NCBI RefSeq assembly: GCF_000193495.2
Contig: NZ_AP023410.1
Span: 1,116,001 to 1,180,000, forward strand
Length of the DNA: 64,000 bases
Direction of reading: 5' to 3'
Source: Acetobacter aceti NBRC 14818
GTDB taxonomy: Bacteria; Pseudomonadota; Alphaproteobacteria; Acetobacterales; Acetobacteraceae
A program made the translations under genes and the position numbers. Shown here piece after piece: positions 16,122-25,028 of the stretch. The stretch's first letter is position 1; every line of letters starts with the position of its first letter. The notes under the pieces were generated by a model. It was not told the DNA's origin and searched no databases. It worked only from the letters and a program-made list of their open reading frames with translations.

Positions 16122-17120
16122 ATGAGTTCTTCCCTGTCCAATGTTCCCCTTGAACCCAAGCTTGAAACAGGAATGCCTGCGGGCGATTCTGGGGCGACCG
16201 AACAGAAAGACAAACCTCGCCGCCACCTGTCCTCCCCTTTCGCACTGACCCGAGCTGACTGGAAAGCCGTCTGCAAATCGACGGTGACGTCCATCATTGC
16301 CGGACCGACCACGCTGATTGCCGCAGGCTGCGCATTTTATGCCACGCTGGCGCTCTTTCCTGCCATCAGCACCCTGATCTCCATTTACGGCCTCGCTTTT
16401 GACGTACAGAGCGTCGCCACGCAGCTGAACTCCATAAGGCAACTGCTTCCACCAGCCGCTTTCACAATCATTGAAAACAGGGTCAACGAACTCGTTTCGG
16501 TGCCTCACAGCTCCCTGACCATGAATCTGGCCATCTCGACATCCATCGCGCTCTGGTCAGCATCAGCCGGCATCAAATCCATTCTTTCAGCCCTGAACAT
16601 TGCCTATGGCACCACTGAAACACGCAGTTTCATCGCGTTTCAGGCGCTGGCCCTCGCCCTGACACTGTCCGCGATTCTGGAAATCTGCCTTGGGGTAGCG
16701 ATCATGGTCGCGGTTCCCATCCTGTTTCAGCTCCTGCCGGTTATCCTGCAGATTGATCCGCCGCCCGGTTCCATCGAACTGGGCGTCCGGCTGGCGGGTC
16801 TCAGCATCATGTCCGTGCTGATCATTCTCGCCTACATGCTGCTTTACCGCGTGGGTCCGAGCGGCCATCACGCCAAATGGCGGTGGGTCATTCCAGGCGC
16901 TGTTGCAGCGACCTTCATCTGGATTCTGGCCGCCTCCGGCTTTTCCTATTACGTCGCCAACATCGCGAGCTATGGCTCGACCTACGGACCCCTCGGTGCC
17001 GTCATCGCTATCATGATGTGGTTTTTTGTCAGTGCATGGGTCGTTCTGCTGGGTGCCGAATTCAACGCTGAGCTGGAAGCGCGGGCGCAGTCGACCACAC
17101 GGGAAATCCTGAGAGTCTGA
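16122..17120 (+). CDS. YihY/BrkB family membrane protein
   Basis: A 332-residue inner-membrane protein of the YihY (formerly BrkB) family with about six membrane segments after a cytoplasmic N-terminus of roughly 55 residues. Family marks include TTLIAAGCAFYATLALFPAI (the conserved A-FY--LALFP segment) near residues 62-81, LWSASAGIKSILSALNIAYG near 148-167, and YGPLGAVIAIMMWFFVSAWVVLLGAEFNAELE near the end. Despite old naming as ribonuclease BN it is not an RNase; the function is unknown. It is a single-gene unit ended by a bidirectional terminator. Confidence 0.93.
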   Translation: MSSSLSNVPLEPKLETGMPAGDSGATEQKDKPRRHLSSPFALTRADWKAVCKSTVTSIIAGPTTLIAAGCAFYATLALFPAISTLISIYGLAFDVQSVATQLNSIRQLLPPAAFTIIENRVNELVSVPHSSLTMNLAISTSIALWSASAGIKSILSALNIAYGTTETRSFIAFQALALALTLSAILEICLGVAIMVAVPILFQLLPVILQIDPPPGSIELGVRLAGLSIMSVLIILAYMLLYRVGPSGHHAKWRWVIPGAVAATFIWILAASGFSYYVANIASYGSTYGPLGAVIAIMMWFFVSAWVVLLGAEFNAELEARAQSTTREILRV

Positions 17121-17266
17121 AGTGGAATACCGGCCAGCAAATTTCACAAAGGGACACAGCCCCTTTGATCCCGCCTTACTTAAAATGAATGGATACAAGA
17201 GAGCTGTGGCCTCTCCCGACATGGAGAAAACCGGCGGCTCTCCTGTCTGCAAAGTATAATTACAGC

Positions 17267-17308
17267 AAAAAAGGCCTGACACGCATTGGGCGTATCAGAC
17301 CTTTTTAC
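17267..17308. terminator. Bidirectional intrinsic terminator
   Basis: AAAAAGGCCTGACACGC pairs with GCGTATCAGACCTTTTT, allowing two G-U pairs, between the convergent yihY and rlpA genes. The A-run and T-run on its two sides let it act in both directions. Confidence 0.82.
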
Positions 17309-17358
17309 TGAAGAATCACTGTTCCTGACGGGTGTGGCCTCAGCATAACATCAAAAGA

Positions 17359-17886
17359 TTACTCGGGTGCCTGAGCAACCTCGAGAGCTTCTTCTTCCGT
17401 CAGCGGGCTGACCGCCACATGCGCAACACCCTTGCGCAACATCCCCAGTTGCGCCGCCGCTGCATGTGACAGATCAATCACACGCCCACCTTTATAAGGG
17501 CCGCGATCATTGACGGTCACGACGATCTGTCGACCGGTTTCCTCGGACCGCACAAGAAGCTTGCTGCCAAGCGGTGCGGAAGGATGGGCAGCCGTCATCT
17601 GGGAAGGATCAAACCGCTCGCCAGTCGCGGTGCCACGATGCGCAAAACGACCGCCATACCAGCTCGCCATTCCATGCTGGATGTGATGAGCCAGCGACGT
17701 TGCTCCAGCGGCCTGTTTCGCAAGGGCTTCCTTTACCGATGCAGCCCAGCTTGTGTGAACGGGAGGTGTCGAAAAACCGGAATCATGCGCCTGCGTGGCT
17801 GCCTTGGCCTCGGCGACACCGACTGTCCATGACAGGGCCAGCATTGCGAAAAGCCCGGAACCGTTTTTTCCACGCGAAAACAGCAC
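17359..17886 (-). CDS. rlpA: RlpA-like septal ring lytic transglycosylase, short form
   Basis: A 175-residue exported protein with a signal-like N-terminus (FAMLALSWTVGVAEA) and one double-psi beta-barrel domain: HGMASWYGGRFAHRGTATGE near residues 71-90, the catalytic-type MTAAHPSAPLGSKLLV, and VTVNDRGPYKGGRVIDLSHAAA. RlpA cleaves glycan strands lacking stem peptides at the septum. Unlike the longer enterobacterial form it has no C-terminal SPOR domain to bind denuded glycan, and no lipobox cysteine is visible. It therefore may be soluble in the periplasm. Single-gene unit. Confidence 0.9.
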   Translation of the reverse strand: MLFSRGKNGSGLFAMLALSWTVGVAEAKAATQAHDSGFSTPPVHTSWAASVKEALAKQAAGATSLAHHIQHGMASWYGGRFAHRGTATGERFDPSQMTAAHPSAPLGSKLLVRSEETGRQIVVTVNDRGPYKGGRVIDLSHAAAAQLGMLRKGVAHVAVSPLTEEEALEVAQAPE

Positions 17887-18217
17887 GCATTCACCAGATT
17901 TCTGTTGAGACTTTAGTCAGTAAAGCCGATTTTTCCGAGAAATTCAACCCTGACAGACAGTCAGTGCGGTGAGCCGTTAATTGCAACAATCACAAGCTGA
18001 TCTGAAAGGCTCCTTCAAAAAATTTTACTTCTGTAAAAGCAGCTTAAATCACACAAGTTACTACAGTAATTTTCAAGACAAACTCTCAATCGCTGAATTT
18101 ACACCAATATTCCGCCATTTCTTTTCCACAAAGAGATTACATTACGAAACATATCATGCAAAAAATGATGAACCGACTCTTGGAGTTAAGGAATGGGCGT
18201 GCTAACGGCGCGCAGTT
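17887..18217. other. AT-rich intergenic region between rlpA and aroQ
   Basis: A divergent intergenic region of 331 bp that should carry the promoters of rlpA and of the aroQ-accB-accC operon. It is AT-rich from about 17990 to 18180. A 74-codon plus-strand frame covers much of it but shows no family likeness or ribosome binding site. I could not place promoters with confidence. Confidence 0.5.
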
Positions 18218-18673
18218 ATGGAACGCCCCCTCATCGCCGTCCTCAACGGTCCCAACCTGAATATGCTCGGCCTCCGCCAACCGGAAGTCTACGGCAGAAC
18301 GACACTCGATGATGTCGAGCAGCTTTGCGCGCAGAACGCTGAAAAGCTGGATGTCGGCATTGATTTCCGGCAGACCAATGGGGAGGGAGAGCTGATTTCC
18401 TGGGTTCAGGAATGTCGGGGACGGGCACAGGGCATCATCATCAACCCGGCAGGCTACACACACACTTCCATCGCCCTGCTCGATGCGCTGCTGGCTGTCG
18501 ATCTGCCTGTGATCGAGGTCCATATTTCCAATATCCATCGCCGTGAGCCATTCAGACATCATTCTTATGTCTCGCGCGCTGCGGTGGGCGTCATCTGTGG
18601 TCTGGGTGTGCAGGGCTACGCGCTTGCACTTCAGGCAATGACCGACATACTTTTGAACGAGGAAACGCAATGA
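18218..18673 (+). CDS. aroQ: Type II 3-dehydroquinate dehydratase
   Basis: Catalyses the third step of the shikimate pathway, 3-dehydroquinate to 3-dehydroshikimate. The 151-residue length is normal for the dodecameric type II enzyme. Motifs: VLNGPNLNMLGLRQPEVYG with the catalytic tyrosine and flexible lid arginine, NGEGELISWVQE, IINPAGYTHTSIALLDAL, and the histidine-containing EVHISNIHRREPFRHHSY. It is the first gene of an operon; accB starts in its stop codon (ATGA), a pairing of aroQ with the acetyl-CoA carboxylase genes common in proteobacteria. Confidence 0.97.
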   Translation: MERPLIAVLNGPNLNMLGLRQPEVYGRTTLDDVEQLCAQNAEKLDVGIDFRQTNGEGELISWVQECRGRAQGIIINPAGYTHTSIALLDALLAVDLPVIEVHISNIHRREPFRHHSYVSRAAVGVICGLGVQGYALALQAMTDILLNEETQ

Positions 18674-19128
18674 GCCGACTGCTCGTAGACGCAGATGCCA
18701 TACGGGCACTGGCCGATATCCTGACGGACACCGGGCTGACCGAGATTGAAGTCGCCGAAAAGGACAGCCGTATCCGCGTTGTTCGTGCTGCCTCCACGGT
18801 CGCCGCAGCCCCGGTGCAGGTGACCGCCCCAGTGGTCCCGACGCCTGCTGCGGCATCCCCGGCCGCCGCCGCACCTGCCGATCTGTCCAAGCATCCGGGC
18901 GCCGTCAACAGCCCGATGGTCGGCGTGGCCTATCTCAGCCCTGACCCGTCTTCTCCGCCCTTCATCACGGAAGGGCAGACTGTAACAGCCGGCCAGACGC
19001 TGATGCTGATCGAAGCGATGAAGACCTTCAACCAGATCAAGGCCCCGAAAGCCGGCACGGTAAAACAGATTCTCGTGGCATCCAACGATCCTGTTGAGTT
19101 CGGCCAGCCACTTGTCATTATTGAATAA
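18670..19128 (+). CDS. accB: Biotin carboxyl carrier protein of acetyl-CoA carboxylase
   Basis: A 152-residue carrier whose C-terminal biotinyl domain moves CO2 between biotin carboxylase and the carboxyltransferase. The biotinylated lysine lies in [14 protein letters not shown], near residue 117; the usual MKMMN is MKTFN here, still within family variation. Residues 40-75 form an Ala/Pro/Val-rich flexible linker. The N-terminal helix region ([17 protein letters not shown]) is typical. It overlaps aroQ by four bases and accC by one. Confidence 0.96.
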   Translation: MSRLLVDADAIRALADILTDTGLTEIEVAEKDSRIRVVRAASTVAAAPVQVTAPVVPTPAAASPAAAAPADLSKHPGAVNSPMVGVAYLSPDPSSPPFITEGQTVTAGQTLMLIEAMKTFNQIKAPKAGTVKQILVASNDPVEFGQPLVIIE

Positions 19129-20471
19129 TGTTTTCCAAAATCCTCATCGCCAATCGCGGCGAAATCGCATTGCGCGTCCTGCGGGCCTGTCGCGAGATGG
19201 GCATCCGCTCGGTCGCGGTCCACTCAACCGCCGATGCGGACGCCATGCATGTCCGTCTCGCTGACGAGGCTGTCTGCATCGGACCGCCTTCGGCTCGCGA
19301 CTCTTATCTGAATGTGGCGGCGATCCTCTCCGCAGCGACGATCACGGGCGCAGAAGCCATCCATCCCGGCTACGGCTTCCTGTCCGAAAACGCTGACTTC
19401 GCCGAGACCGTCGAAGCGCATGGCCTCGCCTTCATTGGCCCGACCGCGGAACATATCCGCACCATGGGCGACAAGATCAGCGCCAAGACCACGATGGAAG
19501 CCCTCGGCGTTCCTCTGGTTCCGGGTTCGGACGGCGAACTCCTCAGCATTGAGGAAGCCTACGAAGTTGCTGACCGCGTTGGCTACCCGGTCCTGATCAA
19601 GGCTGCCGCCGGTGGCGGTGGTCGTGGCATGAAGGTCGCCCAGACACGCGAAGAACTGCCCGAAGCCTGGAGCGTCGCCCGCACCGAGTCCCTCGCAGCC
19701 TTCGGTAATGACGCGGTCTATCTCGAGAAATATCTCGACAAGCCGCGCCACATCGAATTGCAGATTATGGGCGATACGCACGGCAACGTCGTGCATTTTG
19801 GTGAGCGTGACTGTTCGCTCCAGCGTCGTCACCAGAAGCTGCTGGAAGAGGCAGGCTCCCCTGCCCTCACAGCGGAAGAACGTGACGCCATTGGCGCGAC
19901 GGCGACGGCGGCACTTTCCAAGATGGGCTACCGCAACGCGGGCACACTGGAATTCCTGTATCAGGATGGTCAGTTCTGCTTCATCGAGATGAACACCCGC
20001 CTTCAGGTCGAGCATCCGGTGACGGAGATGGTCTGTGATGTGGACCTTGTCCGTGAGCAGATCCGCATCGCGGCTGGCGAACCGCTTGGCTACAGCCAGA
20101 AGGACATTACCTTCTCCGGTCATGCTATCGAGTGCCGCATCAATGCGGAAGACCCAGACACGTTCATCCCAAGCCCCGGCACAATTACGGTCTATCACCC
20201 GCCGGGTGGACTCGGCGTGCGTATCGATAGCGCCGTCTATGCCGGTTACCGCGTGCCGCCTTACTATGACAGCATGATCGCCAAGCTGATCGTCCATGCT
20301 CCGACACGTGCCGCTGCCATCGCACGCATGAGTCGGGCGCTGGATGAGCTGGTGGTCGAGGGCGTGAGCACAGTCGTTCCTCTGCACCGCCGTATCCTTG
20401 CAGATCCGGAGTTTCAGAAGGGCGACTATACGATCCACTGGCTGGAAAACTTCACCGCCCGCGGAAAATAA
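19128..20471 (+). CDS. accC: Biotin carboxylase subunit of acetyl-CoA carboxylase
   Basis: ATP-dependent carboxylation of biotin on AccB, the first half-reaction of fatty acid synthesis. Length (447 residues) is typical. N-terminal domain [23 protein letters not shown]-grasp glycine loop [14 protein letters not shown] near residues 160-172; [19 protein letters not shown]; catalytic [17 protein letters not shown] near 286-302; and the C-terminal [20 protein letters not shown]. It ends the aroQ-accB-accC operon and is followed by two hairpins. Confidence 0.97.
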   Translation: MFSKILIANRGEIALRVLRACREMGIRSVAVHSTADADAMHVRLADEAVCIGPPSARDSYLNVAAILSAATITGAEAIHPGYGFLSENADFAETVEAHGLAFIGPTAEHIRTMGDKISAKTTMEALGVPLVPGSDGELLSIEEAYEVADRVGYPVLIKAAAGGGGRGMKVAQTREELPEAWSVARTESLAAFGNDAVYLEKYLDKPRHIELQIMGDTHGNVVHFGERDCSLQRRHQKLLEEAGSPALTAEERDAIGATATAALSKMGYRNAGTLEFLYQDGQFCFIEMNTRLQVEHPVTEMVCDVDLVREQIRIAAGEPLGYSQKDITFSGHAIECRINAEDPDTFIPSPGTITVYHPPGGLGVRIDSAVYAGYRVPPYYDSMIAKLIVHAPTRAAAIARMSRALDELVVEGVSTVVPLHRRILADPEFQKGDYTIHWLENFTARGK

Positions 20472-20479
20472 CAAGGCGG

Positions 20480-20509
20480 AGGCGCAGCGGGTCGAAACAC
20501 GCTGCGCCT
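20480..20509 (+). terminator. Hairpin after accC
   Basis: Perfect 10-bp stem AGGCGCAGCG / CGCTGCGCCT with a ten-base loop, followed by TTGTTCTG. The U-tract is short, so this may be the first and weaker of two terminators. Confidence 0.65.
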
Positions 20510-20551
20510 TTGTTCTGAATAGCAGAATCTGGAAAATCCAGCCGCTTTTCC

Positions 20552-20575
20552 GTCCGGGTCACTCCCGGACTTTTT
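20552..20575 (+). terminator. Intrinsic terminator of aroQ-accB-accC
   Basis: GTCCGGG / CCCGGAC stem with a five-base loop followed at once by TTTTT. A textbook terminator, lying about 80 bases past the accC stop and before purH. Confidence 0.85.
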
Positions 20576-20690
20576 CTCGTTGCGGTTGCCACATCGCAAC
20601 CACTTCACTAAGCACGCCGCCAACGACGCCTGACCGACGTTTTGCCAGACCGTCGTTTTGATGGACTCCTTCGCGAAAGACTCGACTTCG

Positions 20691-22271
20691 ATGAGCCAGA
20701 CCAGCCTGTTGCCTGTAAAGCGCGCCCTTCTCTCCGTCTCCGACAAGACCGGATTGATCGAACTGGGTCGCGCCCTCGTTGCTCAGGGAGCAGAAATCCT
20801 GTCCACCGGCGGTTCCGCAAAAGCCCTGCGTGACGCTGGCCTGCCCGTCGTCGAAGTCTCCGACCATACCGGTTTTCCCGAAATCCTGGATGGCCGCGTC
20901 AAGACACTGGTTCCGCAGATTCACGGCGGCATCCTCGGCCGTCGCGATCTGCCCGCGCATGTCGCACAGATGGAAGAACACAAGATCGCACCGATCGATC
21001 TGGTCGCCGTCAATCTTTATCCGTTTGAGGCAACCGTCGCGTCCGGCGCTTCTGCTGACGACTGCATCGAGAACATCGACATTGGCGGTCCTGCGCTGAT
21101 CCGTGCTGCGGCCAAGAACCACGGCCACGTCGCGGTGCTGACCAGCCCGGACCAGTATGGCGCCATCATTGAAGCGCTTCAGGCTGGCGGCACAACGCTG
21201 GAAGCCCGCCGTGCACTGGCTGGCGCAGCTTATGCCCGCACCTCAGCCTACGATGCCGCCATCGCTGGATGGTTCGCCAAGGAGCGCCACGACACGTTCC
21301 CGGAACGCTTCACCCTGTCGGGCATGCGTCGGGAAGTCCTGCGTTATGGCGAAAACCCACACCAGCAGGCCGCTTTCTATACTGACGGCAGCAAGCGTCC
21401 CGGTGTGGCGACAGCGCGTCAGGTGCAAGGCAAGTCCCTGTCCTACAACAACCTCAACGACACGGACGCTGCCTTCGAAGCCGTCGCCGAATTCAAGGAT
21501 CCGGCCGTCGTTATCGTCAAGCACGCCAACCCCTGTGGCGTGGCGACTGCCGCCAACCTCAGCGCGGCGTGGGACAGCGCCCTGCGTTGCGATCCGGTGT
21601 CGGCCTTTGGCGGTATCGTGGCTCTGAACGGCACGCTGGACGAAGAGACGGCAAAGAAGATCTCTGCGATCTTCACGGAAGTCATTGTCGCTCCCGATGC
21701 AACCGAAGCGGCGCAGGCCGTCCTCGCCAGCAAGAAAAACCTCCGTCTGCTGCTGACCGGCGCTCTGCCCAACCCGACCGAAGGCGGCGTGATCGTCCGT
21801 TCCGTCGCGGGTGGTTTCCTCGCCCAGACGCGCGACAATGGTCGGATCGAGAAAAGCGCGCTGAAAGTCGTGACGAAGCGTGCACCGACCGCCGAGGAAA
21901 TGCGCGATCTCATCTTCGCCTTCCGCGTCGCCAAGCACGTCAAGTCGAACGCCATTGTTTACGCCAAAGACGGCGCGACTGTTGGCGTGGGTGCAGGCCA
22001 GATGAGCCGTGTGGATTCCGCGCGTATCGCCGTCAGCAAAAGTCTTGAAGCGGCGAAAGCTCTCGGCCAGTCCGAGCCGCTGACCCGTGGCAGTGTGGCG
22101 GCCTCAGACGCCTTCTTCCCGTTCGCCGATGGTCTGGAGACCATTGTGGCTGCCGGTGCTACCGCCGTGATCCAGCCGGGTGGCTCCATCCGTGATGACG
22201 AAGTCATTGCAGCCGCTGACAAAGCCGGAATTGCCATGGTGCTGACCGGTATGCGTCATTTCAGGCACTGA
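20691..22271 (+). CDS. purH: Bifunctional AICAR formyltransferase/IMP cyclohydrolase
   Basis: Last two steps of IMP synthesis. The N-terminal MGS-like cyclohydrolase domain shows [32 protein letters not shown] and [13 protein letters not shown]; the C-terminal formyltransferase domain shows [26 protein letters not shown] and the catalytic KHANPCGVA, ending [11 protein letters not shown] and [13 protein letters not shown]. From the ATG at 20691 it is about 526 residues, the usual size; in-frame starts at 20658 (TTG) and 20661 (ATG) would add about ten residues, and none has a good Shine-Dalgarno. Stands alone between terminators, away from the other pur genes. Confidence 0.95.
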   Translation: MSQTSLLPVKRALLSVSDKTGLIELGRALVAQGAEILSTGGSAKALRDAGLPVVEVSDHTGFPEILDGRVKTLVPQIHGGILGRRDLPAHVAQMEEHKIAPIDLVAVNLYPFEATVASGASADDCIENIDIGGPALIRAAAKNHGHVAVLTSPDQYGAIIEALQAGGTTLEARRALAGAAYARTSAYDAAIAGWFAKERHDTFPERFTLSGMRREVLRYGENPHQQAAFYTDGSKRPGVATARQVQGKSLSYNNLNDTDAAFEAVAEFKDPAVVIVKHANPCGVATAANLSAAWDSALRCDPVSAFGGIVALNGTLDEETAKKISAIFTEVIVAPDATEAAQAVLASKKNLRLLLTGALPNPTEGGVIVRSVAGGFLAQTRDNGRIEKSALKVVTKRAPTAEEMRDLIFAFRVAKHVKSNAIVYAKDGATVGVGAGQMSRVDSARIAVSKSLEAAKALGQSEPLTRGSVAASDAFFPFADGLETIVAAGATAVIQPGGSIRDDEVIAAADKAGIAMVLTGMRHFRH

Positions 22272-22290
22272 TCCGCATACGAAAAGGCTT

Positions 22291-22335
22291 GTCCGGATAC
22301 GTCACTCGTGGCGATATCCGGACTGCTTTATTTTT
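22291..22335 (+). terminator. Intrinsic terminator of purH
   Basis: Perfect 9-bp arms GTCCGGATA (22291-22299) and TATCCGGAC (22315-22323) followed by TGCTTTATTTTT. Lies 19 bases past the purH stop. Confidence 0.82.
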
Positions 22336-22396
22336 CGCGCTTTTCCGGCCTGTTCGCTCTCTGCCAGCAAACGGCCAGTGAACGATTGGACCAGTC

Positions 22397-23125
22397 ATGC
22401 GCCACCTGTTACGCCTTGCAGTCATTGCCGCCGGTTCCGCCGCGGCGCTTAGTGCTTCTCCCGTTCTGGCGGCCTCATCATCAGCCGAAAGCGGCCCCGC
22501 CTCGGTCTACGATCTGTCCGTGCTCCCTTCGTTCAGCGGGACTGTGACACAGTATATCCCTTCAGCGGGAGGTGGCGTGACCGGTCTGCTTCTCTCCGAT
22601 GGTATGCAGGTTCTCGTTTCACAGGATCTGTCGTGGGATATCCCCAAGATCGTCAAGCCGGGCGAAAAGATCACCGGCACCGGCCTGAAGGGGAAAGTTC
22701 TTCCCATTATTCAGGCCTTTTCTCTCTCTGGGCCACGTGGCAGCCGTTCCGAGGATGTTGGCATTGCCATGCCGCAGCACTCTCCTGAAATGGTCGCCGG
22801 ACCTGACATTGTAGTGCATGGCGAGATCACTCACCCACTCTACAACATTCAGGGCGTACTGATTGGTGCCATTCTGAAGGATCATACGGTGATCCGTATC
22901 CCAACCCGCGATGCAGCAAAGATCGCAGCATGGCTGAAGCCTGGAGCCATGCTCTATGCAGCGGGACCGGGCGCTACGGGTGTTTATGGAACGGCCATCA
23001 ACGCGCATCAGATCGGACCGGATGCCCAGCAGCTACTTTCCGTAACGGCGGATGATCTGCCGCCTCCGGGCCCGCCGCCCGGTTCAGCAGGCTATGATGT
23101 GATCAAGTCGGCGGAGACGCACTGA
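22397..23125 (+). CDS. Exported protein of unknown function with repeated strand-rich modules
   Basis: I do not recognise the family. The 242-residue product has a clear signal peptide (LLRLAVIAAGSAAALSA, cleavage near PVLAAS at residue 26). The mature protein seems to contain two similar strand-rich halves: FSGTVTQYIPSAGGGVTGLLLSDGMQVLV near residue 50 and VVHGEITHPLYNIQGVLIGAILKDHTVIRIP near 141; both read 'G-[VI]-T-Y--...G-[LI]-L-DG/DH...V-[VI]', suggesting two OB-like folds. It ends in a proline-rich tail. Likely periplasmic. Single gene between purH and a convergent nucleotidyltransferase. Confidence 0.75.
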   Translation: MRHLLRLAVIAAGSAAALSASPVLAASSSAESGPASVYDLSVLPSFSGTVTQYIPSAGGGVTGLLLSDGMQVLVSQDLSWDIPKIVKPGEKITGTGLKGKVLPIIQAFSLSGPRGSRSEDVGIAMPQHSPEMVAGPDIVVHGEITHPLYNIQGVLIGAILKDHTVIRIPTRDAAKIAAWLKPGAMLYAAGPGATGVYGTAINAHQIGPDAQQLLSVTADDLPPPGPPPGSAGYDVIKSAETH

Positions 23126-23193
23126 CGCGCTCGAAAGCTGTTGGCGTCTCTCCCTCGGCGATTGGGAAGTGCGTTTTGTCAGGAAAGACACTT

Positions 23194-23231
23194 ATAACGG
23201 CTTGTAGCCTTCCCTGACTACAGGCCGTTAT
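23194..23231. terminator. Terminator-like hairpin between convergent genes
   Basis: ATAACGGC / GCCGTTAT plus inner TGTAG / CTACA pairing form a long stem between the exported protein gene and the convergent nucleotidyltransferase. No clear T-run on either side, so it may be Rho-assisted or an mRNA end protector. Confidence 0.45.
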
Positions 23232-23259
23232 ACTGATCGATGCAGATCGTCTATCAACC

Positions 23260-24072
23260 TTACGAAACTGGACCACGGACAATCGTGCGGAACAGAGTCT
23301 CCGCTTCTGCGTGCAAACCTGCGGCTGGCGGGACAGAGGCCTGCTCCCTGGCCCACTCAAATTCCGTTTCAATCAGGGTGTCGAGAACCAGTACAGACGG
23401 TCCCAACGCGTTCTCGCCCAGCTTCATCTTCAGAGCGAGCAGACGGCCGATCTCCGTCTTTTCTTGAGCATTTAAGCCAACCCCTGCGCAGAGCTCCTGA
23501 AAATTCATTGGCGGGACAACTCCCGGCTTCATTCGTATCCAGCGGATGGCCATCGCAGGCCGCAGGGCATAGAACAGTCTTTTGTAATGGGTAACGCCTG
23601 TCTTTGCGCAGGCCATTTCCGCAAGATGCTTCTGCTGGCTTCCCAGACGCAGATAATGGTGCAGATAGGCTGTTGAATCACCAGTCTTACGTCCCAACGC
23701 CACCAGTTGATCAGCCGCATCACTCCACCGGTAATGGACAGGACTGGAAAGCCATTCGACAAGAACCGGATTGGGCTTGAGAAGCAGATTCAGCGCCTTA
23801 CGGATATCCCAGCCATTGATATCCCAGAACTCGGTCACGGGTTGCTCTATAACATCCCGTCCGGGTGTAAGGGAGAGATACCAGTCTTCCTCATGCACAT
23901 AGACGAACCGCACGTCATAATCGCTGTCGGCAGACGGAAAGCCCCATGCCCGGCTGCCACTCTCGACAGCAAAGAGAATACGAACGGCATGTTCCCGTTC
24001 GATATCGAACAGCTTCTGGTCGATTTCTTTACGGATGGCAGGATTGATGAGAGGAAGACGGTCAAGCGACAT
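23260..24072 (-). CDS. Predicted nucleotidyltransferase (YcgL/COG3541 type)
   Basis: A 270-residue protein of the DNA polymerase beta-like nucleotidyltransferase superfamily. The catalytic G-S...D-D motif is SGSRAWGFPSADSDYDVRFVYV near residues 39-60, with Asp pairs suited to metal binding. YKRLFYALRPAMAIRWI and the alpha-helical C-terminus match the COG3541 group. The substrate is unknown; relatives are sometimes found with RNA-processing or phage-linked genes. It stands alone; the upstream side toward trmB contains a 24-bp inverted repeat. Confidence 0.83.
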   Translation of the reverse strand: MSLDRLPLINPAIRKEIDQKLFDIEREHAVRILFAVESGSRAWGFPSADSDYDVRFVYVHEEDWYLSLTPGRDVIEQPVTEFWDINGWDIRKALNLLLKPNPVLVEWLSSPVHYRWSDAADQLVALGRKTGDSTAYLHHYLRLGSQQKHLAEMACAKTGVTHYKRLFYALRPAMAIRWIRMKPGVVPPMNFQELCAGVGLNAQEKTEIGRLLALKMKLGENALGPSVLVLDTLIETEFEWAREQASVPPAAGLHAEAETLFRTIVRGPVS

Positions 24073-24218
24073 GGACGCATTTCTATAAAAGACAAGGCGA
24101 AGTTTAAGATTCCCTGTCTATCTTATTTTAACCTGTAATTCTCAACAGCAACTTACCGAGCGCAAGACGATAATGCAGCTCAACGAATGAAGCTGAAAGC
24201 AATAAGGAAGTTTTTGGT

Positions 24219-24242
24219 GAAGCTTTTTCCAAAAAGCTTCAT
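24219..24242. repeat. Perfect inverted repeat, terminator-like
   Basis: TGAAGCTTTTT and AAAAAGCTTCA are exact inverted copies separated by two bases, between trmB and the nucleotidyltransferase gene. Read on the minus strand it follows the trmB stop by about 20 bases. The T and A runs lie inside the stem, unusual for a simple terminator, so it may belong to a dispersed intergenic repeat. Confidence 0.6.
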
Positions 24243-24262
24243 GGAACGCCGTTTTCCTGAAA

Positions 24263-25018
24263 CTACTTCCGAACAAACGTCCAGTACATCGGCTGACGTC
24301 CGGCTTTGATAGCCTTTGCCTCATAACGCGTCGGAGGCCAGCCTTCCGGACGCTCAAGCGCAGGAGGAGCCGTCTCGAAGAAATCCTGATTGTCCATGAC
24401 CTCTTCGACCCATGCCTGATAGGTCGGATCATCACTTGCTACACGCCAGATTGCACCGGGCTTCAGCGCACGAGCCACAAACGGCAGATTGCCGGGGTGG
24501 ACAAAGCGACGTTTGGCATGGCGCTTTTTCGGCCATGGGTCCGGGAACATCAGAAACATCCGGTCCAGCGACGCTTCCGGCAGATTCTGGAGCAGCAGAC
24601 GCGCATCATCGTCCCACAGACGCAGAAGCGGCGGCACAGGTGAGGTTGCTTCCTCACGTGATGGGAACAACGGCGCGAGAAGCGAGCAGAGCCCGTTCTC
24701 AAACACTTCCGAGGCAATGTAGCCAACGGAAGGATGCATCTCGATCTGGGAGAGAACATGCTCTCCACCACCAAAACCGACTTCCAGCCAGACCTGCTCA
24801 GGCTGGGTATCGAACGCCGCTTTCGGATCGGAGGCTTTGTCTTCCGGAAACCTTATCCGGGGCAGCGCCTCATCAATCAGGCGCTGCTGGCGGTCGCGCA
24901 GCGGATGACCCCGCTGGCGACCGTAAAGACGCTGAGCCGGTGGCTTCAGAGTGGAAGCGGTCTTCTCCTCACTCTCATGCGGAGTAACCGCGCCACTCTT
25001 TTCACCCACCACACTCAT
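24263..25018 (-). CDS. trmB: tRNA (guanine-N7-)-methyltransferase
   Basis: Methylates N7 of G46 in tRNA using SAM. The product is about 251 residues: a variable N-terminus, RLYGRQRGHPLRDRQQRL, the SAM-binding loop VWLEVGFGGGEHVLSQ, IASEVFENGLCSLL, the signature MFPDPWPKKRHAKRRFV, and the end PPTRYEAKAIKAGRQPMYW. I start it at 25018 (MSVVGEKS), 10 bp after the metK stop; an upstream in-frame start at 25093 would overlap metK by 65 bp. The gene directly follows metK, which makes its methyl donor. Confidence 0.94.
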   Translation of the reverse strand: MSVVGEKSGAVTPHESEEKTASTLKPPAQRLYGRQRGHPLRDRQQRLIDEALPRIRFPEDKASDPKAAFDTQPEQVWLEVGFGGGEHVLSQIEMHPSVGYIASEVFENGLCSLLAPLFPSREEATSPVPPLLRLWDDDARLLLQNLPEASLDRMFLMFPDPWPKKRHAKRRFVHPGNLPFVARALKPGAIWRVASDDPTYQAWVEEVMDNQDFFETAPPALERPEGWPPTRYEAKAIKAGRQPMYWTFVRK

Positions 25019-25028
25019 CGTCCTGCTT

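Noticed and set aside
17981-18205. A 74-codon plus-strand frame upstream of aroQ
   Set aside because: AT-rich intergenic DNA, no ribosome binding site, no domain likeness.
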